64,000 nt of DNA from positions 1 through 64,000 of the forward strand of contig JALGUJ010000006.1 in the NCBI GenBank assembly GCA_029820945.1, read 5' to 3'. Source of the stretch: Candidatus Zipacnadia bacterium. GTDB taxonomy: Bacteria; Armatimonadota; Zipacnadia; Zipacnadales; UBA5352. Shown here piece by piece: positions 35,264 through 42,610 of this stretch (within the stretch, counting starts at the first letter, position 1; every line of letters starts with the position of its first letter). Under the pieces are notes generated by a model, which was not told where the DNA came from, did not search any database, and saw only the letters and a program-made list of their open reading frames with translations. Both the position numbers and the translations under genes were made by a program.

Positions 35264-35292
35264 ATTATACACCATGAGGTCAACAGCGTCAA
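35264..35292 (-). promoter_or_regulatory. Sigma-70 promoter for the CvpA-like gene
   Basis: Minus strand: TTGACG (35292-35287), a 17-bp spacer, perfect TATAAT (35269-35264). It is one of the two best promoters in the window. Its -35 overlaps the last codons of the amidotransferase gene. Predicted initiation is about 75 nt before the ATG at 35183. Confidence 0.75.
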
Positions 35293-36356
35293 GGACTTCC
35301 CCGGTGCGCGTCTCCGTGACTGACCCGTGTCCCCTTCGCGGCCGAGAACACCAGCCGGGGAGCGTCCAGGCCCGGCTCTGCTCCCGGTACCGAGAGCGTT
35401 GTGCACGCGATCCTGCCCTCGCGCAGCAGCTCCCACAGCGTCTCGTAGACGGGGTCGCAGGTGACCACCAACTCCTCGCGCTGAGATAGCGTCCTGACGG
35501 CCTGGGCGAGCGCGCCGAAGCCCACCTGCTCCTCGTCGGACAGGCGCTCAAGGATGACCCGCCGCGCCTCAGAGCGGGCGATGTCGTCGGTCACGGCATC
35601 CGAGGGCGATCCGAGCGGTCGCATCTGCAGCCCGCCCGCGCGTACCGTGGCGACCGAGCAGGGCGGCACCCAGGTCCACCACCGGAGGTCCGCCGGGAGG
35701 GCGGTCGGGCTGCTGGCCACGCGCGCGCCGGTGTCATCGACCGCCACGCACATCGGCATTGTGTAGCGCGCCCCGAAGATGGCGTCTGGATGTGACGGAG
35801 TTATGAACACCCCCACGATCTCCGCTGGCAGTCGGAGGAACACTCGTGCCATGGCTTGTTCGGGCTCGCCGCCCCCCTGCAGTTCGGCCTCAATCGAGTG
35901 CGCCATGACGTCGCTGACGTGCACCGAGCGCCCGCCGCTGAGCGAGGGGTACTTCCCGATCTGCTCGTCAGCCACGGCGGTGAAGGCGTGGCCCTCGGCC
36001 TCAAGCCGTCGCGCCGCCGCCGCTGTGTCGGTCTTCCCCTCGAAGTAGCCCATCGATCCGTTGGCGATGTAGGCGAGTGCATCGTCGCAGGCGATGAAGG
36101 GGTGCGACCAACGCCGGTCTCCGCCCGAGTTGCTGCGGCTGTGCGCCAGGCCGATGGTGCCCGGCAGCTCCTCCGCGTCGGTCTCGGCCCGCAGGCGGGC
36201 CGCGTCGCCGACCACCTTCGCCCAGTGCAGTCGTCCCTCGTCGATAGTCGCGATGCCGGTGTAGTAGCCGCCCGCGAGGCCCTCCTGGTGCTCGATCAGC
36301 TCCAGGAGAATGGGCGCGGCGCGTTCGCTGCCGACGTACCCGGCGATGTTGCACAT
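35289..36356 (-). CDS. Stand-alone class II glutamine amidotransferase-like protein
   Basis: 355 aa. The N-terminus MCNIAGYVGS provides the Ntn nucleophile Cys2 after Met removal. Further GlmS-type glutaminase residues are visible: LAHSRSNSGGD and SHPF (glutamine site), AYIANGSMGYF (oxyanion-hole Asn-Gly) and VSDVMAHSIE. Unlike GlmS, no SIS isomerase domain follows; the last about 130 residues are unrecognised (ARSEARRVILERLSDEEQVGF). The acceptor for ammonia is therefore unknown. It has its own promoter (36388-36416). It may act as a glutaminase, or an amide-forming partner may be encoded elsewhere. Confidence 0.75.
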   Translation of the reverse strand: MCNIAGYVGSERAAPILLELIEHQEGLAGGYYTGIATIDEGRLHWAKVVGDAARLRAETDAEELPGTIGLAHSRSNSGGDRRWSHPFIACDDALAYIANGSMGYFEGKTDTAAAARRLEAEGHAFTAVADEQIGKYPSLSGGRSVHVSDVMAHSIEAELQGGGEPEQAMARVFLRLPAEIVGVFITPSHPDAIFGARYTMPMCVAVDDTGARVASSPTALPADLRWWTWVPPCSVATVRAGGLQMRPLGSPSDAVTDDIARSEARRVILERLSDEEQVGFGALAQAVRTLSQREELVVTCDPVYETLWELLREGRIACTTLSVPGAEPGLDAPRLVFSAAKGTRVSHGDAHRGSP

Positions 36357-36387
36357 CCTGGCTCACTCCCCGAACGTCACGCCGGAG

Positions 36388-36416
36388 AGGATAGCACGCT
36401 GTGGCGCCTCCGTCAA
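36388..36416 (-). promoter_or_regulatory. Promoter for the amidotransferase gene
   Basis: Minus strand: TTGACG (36416-36411), a 17-bp spacer ending TGC, then TATCCT (36393-36388), i.e. an extended -10. Initiation near 36381 gives a leader of about 25 nt to the ATG at 36356. The same TTGACG -35 is used at 35287-35292. Confidence 0.6.
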
Positions 36417-36505
36417 AGCCGTGCAGGTGCCGCTCGCATGACGGCGAAGTGCAGCGCGACGCAACGCGGCATGCAGGCGCAGAAGCGCCCACGGAGGAGC
36501 ACGCG

Positions 36506-38974
36506 ATGAACGGGCTTCGGCCGCATCTGTGCTGGGCTCTGGTACTGATCGCGGGCGCGTGGTGCGCGGCCGAGCCGCCGCCGCCTCCGCCGCCGCTGCC
36601 GGGCGTCACGCTGCTCGACGTGCTCGCGGCGCCGCAGGGCGAGTCGATCGCCGACCTCTGGCGCGCGGGAACCGCCATCGATGACGAGGGCGCGATCATC
36701 GCGAAGCAGAGCTCGGCGCCCGCCGGGAGCCTCGTGCTCGCCGGCCGGCCGGTGCTCAAGCTCACATGCAACTTCGCGGACACCACGATCCCGCGCGGCG
36801 TGTGGGACCGCGAGGTGGATCTGGACCTGACCCGGTGCACGGCCGTCTGCTTCGACGTCTACGCCGAAGGCCTCGCGGCCATCGGCAACGCCAACCTGTA
36901 TCTGCGCAGCGGCGACGGTTGGTACGGCGCCTACTGGTATCCGAAGGAGAAGGGCCGGTGGTGTCGCATCCGCCTGCCGTGCAGCGAGTTCTACGTTGAC
37001 CGCCCCGGTGGAGGCTGGGGGAGCATCCGAACCATCCGCTTCAGCCCGTGGGCGGCCGCGCGCGAGGATGCGGTGCTGCACATCGCCAACTTCGGGCTGG
37101 AGCACAACCCGGTGCGGGCGGCGATCGTTCTGCCGGAGTACGACGACCGCGATGGCCGGCCGGTCGAGGCCGAGAAGTACACGAGCACCGTGGCCTGCAT
37201 TCTTGATGACGCCGGCTGCCCGCTGGCGGCACTCAGCTCCCAGGACCTTGCGGTCGAGCGGCTGGCGGACCTGGAGCTGCTCGTGCTGCCCTACGTCTCG
37301 GGCATGCCCGCGGAGCAGGTGGAGCCGGTCGTGGAGTTCGTGCGCGGCGGTGGCAGGCTGCTCGCGTTCTACGGCATGCCGGGCCCGCTGGCGGAGCTGC
37401 TTGGAGTGCAGCAGCTCGGCTACCGGAGCGCCGAGCACCGGGGTGAATTCTCGTCGATGCAGTTCGCCGGTGAGCCACCCGAGGGTGCGCCCGCGCAGGT
37501 CCGCCAGGGGTCGTGGGGCCTCATCAACTCGGAGGCGATGGAGGGCGTCGGCCGCGTCGCCGCCTGGTGGCACGATGCGGAGGGCACGCGCACCGATGCT
37601 CCGGCCATCATCCGCTCGGACAACGGCGCGTGGTTCTCGCACGTGCTGCTCAAGGACGATGCGGCCGCAAAGGGCCGCCTGCTGGTGGCGCTGGTCGAGC
37701 AGCTTGCGCCGGGCACGGCGGAGTTCGTCGCCGCGCGTCGCATCGCCGTGATGGGCCGGAGGCTGCAGGTGGAGGACTGGAACGAGGCGCTGGCGATGGT
37801 GCGCGCCCAGCCGGCGTTCGGCGATGAGGCCCGGACGCTGGCGGCCCGCGCAGTGGAGCTGCGCGACAGCTCGATGGCGGCCGCGGACCCCTTCGAGGCG
37901 ATGTCGCTGGCCGATGAAGCGGAGAGCGCCCTGGAGGAGTCCTTCTGCCGGGCGCAGCAGTCGGTCGAGGGCGAGTTCCGGGCTACCTGGTGCCATCCGC
38001 CGCAGGGCATTGAGGGGTGGGGCTGGCCGAGGACCGCGCAACGGCTCGCCGAGGCCGGCATCGACCACCTCTTCCTGAACGCGCTGCACGGGGCCTCGGC
38101 GGCCTACCCCAGCGAGGTGCTGCCCTTCGACAGAAGCAATGCTGAAGGCCACGATCACCTCCAGGATGCCGTGGATGCCTGCACCGAGCACGGCATCAAG
38201 GTCCACGTGTGGATGACCAACTTCAGGGCCGGCGGTCACACTCCCGATGACCTGATGCAGCAGTTCCGGGACGAGGACCGGCTGGCCGTTCGCGATGATG
38301 GCACCGTGACCGAGACGCTCTGTCCCTCGGATCCGCGGAACCAGCGCCTGCAGATCGACGCGATGGTGGAGGCCGCGCTACGGCCGGGCGTGGCCGGCGT
38401 CCACTTCGACTACATCCGCTACCCCGACCACCGCACCTGCTTCTGCGACGGCTGCCGCCGGCGCTTCGAGGCCGCCATCGGCGAGGCGGTCGAGGACTGG
38501 CCGGCCGGCGTGCAGGCCGACGGCCCGCTCCACGAGCAGTGGCTCGAGTTCCGCCGGGGCAACATCACCCGCGTGGTGCGCGAGGTCTCTGAGACCGTCA
38601 GGCGCGAGGCGCCGGACTGCATCCTCTCGGCGGCGGTCTTCAAGAACTACCCGCAGTGCGCCGACTCGGTCGGGCAGGACTGGGTCGCCTGGGCCGACGC
38701 GGGCTACCTCGACTTCGTCTGCCCGATGAACTACACGGACAGCCACACCCAGTTCCGCCACCTGGTCGCCGCGCAGCTCGAGCACCTCGGCGGACGCGTC
38801 CCGTGCTACCCCGGCATCGGGCTGCTGAAGGGGCTGGGGCCGGTCGGCGCGGTGCGGCAGGTGAAGATCGCGCGGGAGCTGGGCACGGGCGGCTTCGTGA
38901 TCTGGAGCGTCCACCCGCAGTACATCGACGACGTCTACCCCTACCTGGGGATGTCTCTGCTGCGCGACGACTGA
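36506..38974 (+). CDS. Secreted GHL10-type (DUF187) glycoside hydrolase
   Basis: 822 aa from ATG 36506, which has GGAGGAG 6 nt upstream (the track start 36401 is wrong). The signal peptide HLCWALVLIAGAWCAAEPPPP may be lipoprotein-type. The first part (to about residue 480) is beta-rich, with an amidotransferase-like stretch (LVLPYVSGMPAEQVEPVVEFVRGG). The C-terminal about 330 residues form a GHL10 TIM barrel: FRATWCHPPQG, VHVWMTNF, VAGVHFDYIRYPDHRTCFCDGCRRRFE and DFVCPMNYTDS, the acidic strand ends being the likely catalytic residues. It leads a five-gene plus-strand locus. Confidence 0.8.
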   Translation: MNGLRPHLCWALVLIAGAWCAAEPPPPPPPLPGVTLLDVLAAPQGESIADLWRAGTAIDDEGAIIAKQSSAPAGSLVLAGRPVLKLTCNFADTTIPRGVWDREVDLDLTRCTAVCFDVYAEGLAAIGNANLYLRSGDGWYGAYWYPKEKGRWCRIRLPCSEFYVDRPGGGWGSIRTIRFSPWAAAREDAVLHIANFGLEHNPVRAAIVLPEYDDRDGRPVEAEKYTSTVACILDDAGCPLAALSSQDLAVERLADLELLVLPYVSGMPAEQVEPVVEFVRGGGRLLAFYGMPGPLAELLGVQQLGYRSAEHRGEFSSMQFAGEPPEGAPAQVRQGSWGLINSEAMEGVGRVAAWWHDAEGTRTDAPAIIRSDNGAWFSHVLLKDDAAAKGRLLVALVEQLAPGTAEFVAARRIAVMGRRLQVEDWNEALAMVRAQPAFGDEARTLAARAVELRDSSMAAADPFEAMSLADEAESALEESFCRAQQSVEGEFRATWCHPPQGIEGWGWPRTAQRLAEAGIDHLFLNALHGASAAYPSEVLPFDRSNAEGHDHLQDAVDACTEHGIKVHVWMTNFRAGGHTPDDLMQQFRDEDRLAVRDDGTVTETLCPSDPRNQRLQIDAMVEAALRPGVAGVHFDYIRYPDHRTCFCDGCRRRFEAAIGEAVEDWPAGVQADGPLHEQWLEFRRGNITRVVREVSETVRREAPDCILSAAVFKNYPQCADSVGQDWVAWADAGYLDFVCPMNYTDSHTQFRHLVAAQLEHLGGRVPCYPGIGLLKGLGPVGAVRQVKIARELGTGGFVIWSVHPQYIDDVYPYLGMSLLRDD

Positions 38975-39020
38975 TACTGCCGGGCGCGGGTCGTCGCCGG
39001 GCAGACCAAGGAGAGAAGCC

Positions 39021-40955
39021 ATGGGGATCAGGCTGAACCGCGACGAGATGTTCGACCGCGTGATGGGCTGCTGGCTGGGCAAGTCGATCGGCGGCACCCT
39101 CGGCATGCCGCTGGAGGGGAAGAAGGGTCTCTTCGACCTGACCTACTACGACCCGGTGCCCGAGGGCGCGATCTTCAACGATGACCTCGACATTCAGCTC
39201 GTCTGGCTGCGCGCGCTGCAGGAGCTTGGCCCGGAGCTGACCACGCACGACCTCGGCCGCTACTGGCTGGAGCACGTGATCTACCCGTGGGATGAGTACG
39301 GGCTGGGCGCGTTCAACCTGCGCAGGGGCTTCGCGCCGCCGGTGAGCGGCGCCTTCGACAACTGGTACGTGGACTGCGAGGGCTCGCCGATCCGCTCGGA
39401 GATCTGGGCGATGGTCGCCCCCGCCGCGCCGGAGGTCGCGGCGCGCTACGCCTACATGGACGCGATCATCGACCACGCTGGAGGCGAGGGCGTCTGGGGT
39501 GAGATGTACCTCGCGGCGCTCGAGAGCGCGGCGTTCATCGTGCATGACGCGCATGAGCTGATCGAGATCGGCCTGTCGCTGATCCCGGAGGACTGCCGCA
39601 CCGCACGCGCGGTGCGTGATGTGCTTCGGTGGCACCGCGAGGGCGTGGAGTGGACGCGCTGCCGGGAGCTGCTGCTGGAGGCCCACGGGCACTACAACCC
39701 GCAGGACTCGCCGCAGAACCAGGGGATCGTCACGCTCGGCTGGCTCTACGGCGACGGCGACTTCGGGGACTCGATCCTCAAGGCCGTTAACTGCGGCGAG
39801 GACACCGACTGCACGGGCGCGACCCTCGGAGCGATCATGGGCATCGTGCACGGGGCTGAGGCCATCCCCGCGAGGTGGAAGGACCCGGTCAGCGAGGGCA
39901 TCGCGGTCGGCTGGGGCATCGTCGGCCTCGACTACCCGACCAGGCTGGAGGAGCTGACGCGGCAGACGCTGGAGATGACGGAGAAGGTGCTGGCTGCCAA
40001 GGCCCCGCACGTACAGGTGGTCGATGAGCCGACGGGCGCGGCATATGAGATCGAGGCGCTGAAGGCGCCGGGGCTGATGCGCGAGGTGGAGGAGACCGAC
40101 CCGATGACTGCGGTCTACGACCTCGGGCCAGTGGCCCTGCACGTGGGCTACGGCGAGACGCCCACGATCGGCTACGACGCGCCCGCGCAGGTGATGGTGA
40201 CGCTGGAGAGCCGCTCGGATGTCGCGCTGGCGGGTCAGCTCCGCGTGCAGGCGCCGCACGGTTGGGAGGCCGAGGGAGGCGGCGAATTCACGCTGGTCAG
40301 CAGGGGTACGACCGAGACGTTCTCGTGTGAGTTTAGCGCCGACCCCGAGCGCGTGAAGCTGCAGGTGAGCAACCCGATCACCGTCCGCATCGCGGTGCAG
40401 GGGCAGGGCGAAATCGTCCACCGCTTCCCGCTTGCCGGCGAGTACGCCTGGCTGGTCGCCGGGCCCTTCGCGGGAGGACTACACGATGCGGTCGGCCCGG
40501 AGGAGGACTTCGACCCCCTCGGCAACTGGGAGGGCCGCGACGGGGCCGTGCGCTTCGAGCGGCGCTCCTTCCCCGCAAGCGAGATGCACCTTGACGATGT
40601 GCTCGGGGGCGAGGCCGGCGTGGTCTGCGCGATGACCTATCTCTTCACGTCCGTGGACACGCACGTCGAGCTTGGGCTGGACTGCAGCGGGAGCTTCCGC
40701 GTCTACGTCGATGGTGAGCTGGCCGGCCAGGTGATCGACCCGCCGCCCGTCAGGCCGGTGCGGCATATCTTCGGCCTGGATGTGGCGGAGGGCTGGCATC
40801 AGGTTCTGGTGAAGGCGCTCTCGGAGGATGGGGAGCTTGAGCTGCACTTCTACCTCATGGACGACCGGCCGGAGGTCAAGAGCAGACGAGGGCACGGCCG
40901 CACCGACCTCATCAATACGTATCTGCCCGACGACATCGCGCCGGACTTCGACTGA
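39021..40955 (+). CDS. ADP-ribosylglycohydrolase-fold protein with C-terminal beta domains
   Basis: 644 aa. The N-terminal about 330 residues have the ADP-ribosylation/crystallin J1 fold: RVMGCWLGKSIGGTLGMPLEG, the first metal cluster FNDDLDIQLVWLRAL (residues 52-66) and the second NCGEDTDCTGATLGAIMG (about 257-274). The remaining about 310 residues are beta-sandwich-like and end with a PA14/carbohydrate-binding-like module (HVELGLDCSGSFRVYVDGELAGQVID). No signal peptide is seen. The added C-terminal modules and the sugar-related neighbours point to a glycoside-type substrate rather than ADP-ribosylated protein; that is inference. Confidence 0.85.
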   Translation: MGIRLNRDEMFDRVMGCWLGKSIGGTLGMPLEGKKGLFDLTYYDPVPEGAIFNDDLDIQLVWLRALQELGPELTTHDLGRYWLEHVIYPWDEYGLGAFNLRRGFAPPVSGAFDNWYVDCEGSPIRSEIWAMVAPAAPEVAARYAYMDAIIDHAGGEGVWGEMYLAALESAAFIVHDAHELIEIGLSLIPEDCRTARAVRDVLRWHREGVEWTRCRELLLEAHGHYNPQDSPQNQGIVTLGWLYGDGDFGDSILKAVNCGEDTDCTGATLGAIMGIVHGAEAIPARWKDPVSEGIAVGWGIVGLDYPTRLEELTRQTLEMTEKVLAAKAPHVQVVDEPTGAAYEIEALKAPGLMREVEETDPMTAVYDLGPVALHVGYGETPTIGYDAPAQVMVTLESRSDVALAGQLRVQAPHGWEAEGGGEFTLVSRGTTETFSCEFSADPERVKLQVSNPITVRIAVQGQGEIVHRFPLAGEYAWLVAGPFAGGLHDAVGPEEDFDPLGNWEGRDGAVRFERRSFPASEMHLDDVLGGEAGVVCAMTYLFTSVDTHVELGLDCSGSFRVYVDGELAGQVIDPPPVRPVRHIFGLDVAEGWHQVLVKALSEDGELELHFYLMDDRPEVKSRRGHGRTDLINTYLPDDIAPDFD

Positions 40956-40959
40956 GAGG

Positions 40960-41340
40960 ATGAGAGCAGTCATCAAGAGCTACATCGCAGACGCCGCGAC
41001 CGCCGAGCCGCTGGAGTTCGACCGGGGGCGGCTGCAGTGGCTCGTCGGCGGGGAGACCCACCCCGAGGCGGAAATGACCGTCGGTGTGTGCACCATCGAC
41101 CCCGGCGGGCGCAACACGGAGCACTTCCATCCCAACTGCGAGGAGATCCTGTTCGTCCTCGAGGACGAGTGCGACCACACGCTCGGCGATGAGGTCGTGC
41201 ACCTGACGCCCCGGATGATGATCCGCTGCCCGGCCGATCTGCCGCACTACGCCGTCAACACCGGCGATGTGCCGATGCGCGCGCTGGTGTGCTTCTCCGC
41301 GCCCGACCGAGAGACCAGACACGTGGACCAGGAGGCATAG
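40960..41340 (+). CDS. Cupin-domain protein
   Basis: 126 aa from ATG 40960, 4 bp after the previous stop, with GAGAGG in the junction. Single cupin: motif 1 EHFHPNCEEILFVLEDE (His-x-His and Glu metal ligands, residues about 47-63) and motif 2 PADLPHYAVNTGD with the last His. Such small cupins act as sugar isomerases, dioxygenases or binding proteins; no specific activity can be assigned. The amidohydrolase gene starts 2 bp after its stop. Confidence 0.88.
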   Translation: MRAVIKSYIADAATAEPLEFDRGRLQWLVGGETHPEAEMTVGVCTIDPGGRNTEHFHPNCEEILFVLEDECDHTLGDEVVHLTPRMMIRCPADLPHYAVNTGDVPMRALVCFSAPDRETRHVDQEA

Positions 41341-41342
41341 CC

Positions 41343-42575
41343 ATGTTCGCCCTGAAGCAGCAGCTCATCGAGGCCATGGCGGAGATGCCCGTCATCGACG
41401 CCCACGAGCACCTGCCACCCGAGGCTCAACGCGTCGCGCAAGATGTGGACCTCTTCACGCTCTTCGGGCATTACACGCAGACCGACCTGGAGTCCGCCGG
41501 GATGACGCAGGAGCAGTACGACTGGCTCCAGGACCCGTCGCAGGACCTGGACGAGCGCTGGGAGCTTTTTGAGCCATTCTACCAGCGCATTCGGCACACA
41601 TCCTACACCCGCGCGGCGCGGCTGGCGGCGCAACGGTTCTACGGACTCGACATCTCGCGCGAGACCTACGCTGGGATCACCGCGCGCATGAAGCAGGCGA
41701 ATGTGCCCGGCATCTACCGGCGCGTCCTGGCCGATGGCTGCAACATCCGCGTCGCGCTGACGCAGAACGGCGCAGTGCAGGACGACAGCCACGAATTCCT
41801 GACGCCGCTGCGCCCGCTGGCCAGTCTGACGGGAGGGGGCGGGCGCGACGCCGTCGTGGCGAACGCGCAGGCGACCGACATCTTCGTCACCGGACTGGAT
41901 GACTACGATCGGGTCATGCAATCGCTGATCGCACGGGATGCAGACCGCGGCGTGGTGGGCTACAAGACCACCTCGGTGGCGATCGGCGACCCGGACCGCA
42001 GCAGCGCCGCGCGGGAGTTCGCCGCCATGCTCCAGGGCGGGGAATACGATGGGGCGATCGTCGCCGACTGGCTGACCCACCGCGCGCTCGACCTCGTCGG
42101 CGACGCCGGCATGACCGTGGCGGCCCACTGCGGCATCATCTGGGACAACTGGAACAACTTCTACGCGCTCCACCCCCGCCACATGGTGCCCAAGCTTCTC
42201 GCCCACCGCAACACGCAATTCGATCTCTACCACGCCGGCATCCCCTGGACAGGCGACATGGCGGTGATCGGCAAGGAGCTGCCCAACGCCTGGCTCAACA
42301 TGTGCTGGTGCCATATCATCTCGCAGCGGATGAGCGTGGCGGCGCTGGACGAGTGGCTGGACATGGTGCCCGCCGGCAAGATCATCGGGTTCGGCGGCGA
42401 CTACTCCAAACCGGTCGAGAAGGTCTACGGGCACCTGGTCATGGCCCGCGAGGACATCGCCGAGGTGCTGGCCGGGCGCGTCGAGCGCGGCACCATGGAC
42501 CGCGATGAGGCCGTCGAGACCGCCCGCATGATGCTCTTCGACAACCCGCGGGACCTGTACGGACTCGAGGTGTGA
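41343..42575 (+). CDS. Amidohydrolase-superfamily metal-dependent hydrolase
   Basis: 410 aa from ATG 41343 (GGAGG inside the end of the cupin gene). HxH motif DAHEHLPP (His21, His23), a later His in TVAAHCGIIWDNWNNF, and the metal Asp in IIGFGGDYSKP. The arrangement with a Trp-rich middle and the C-terminal RMMLFDNPRDLYGL matches amidohydrolase_2-type proteins distantly related to uronate isomerase. Possible activities are hydrolysis, decarboxylation or isomerisation of a sugar-derived acid. It is translationally close-coupled to the cupin. Confidence 0.82.
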   Translation: MFALKQQLIEAMAEMPVIDAHEHLPPEAQRVAQDVDLFTLFGHYTQTDLESAGMTQEQYDWLQDPSQDLDERWELFEPFYQRIRHTSYTRAARLAAQRFYGLDISRETYAGITARMKQANVPGIYRRVLADGCNIRVALTQNGAVQDDSHEFLTPLRPLASLTGGGGRDAVVANAQATDIFVTGLDDYDRVMQSLIARDADRGVVGYKTTSVAIGDPDRSSAAREFAAMLQGGEYDGAIVADWLTHRALDLVGDAGMTVAAHCGIIWDNWNNFYALHPRHMVPKLLAHRNTQFDLYHAGIPWTGDMAVIGKELPNAWLNMCWCHIISQRMSVAALDEWLDMVPAGKIIGFGGDYSKPVEKVYGHLVMAREDIAEVLAGRVERGTMDRDEAVETARMMLFDNPRDLYGLEV

Positions 42576-42610
42576 GGTCGCGCGGGATCGACGCGATGAG
42601 GAGTGCAGCC

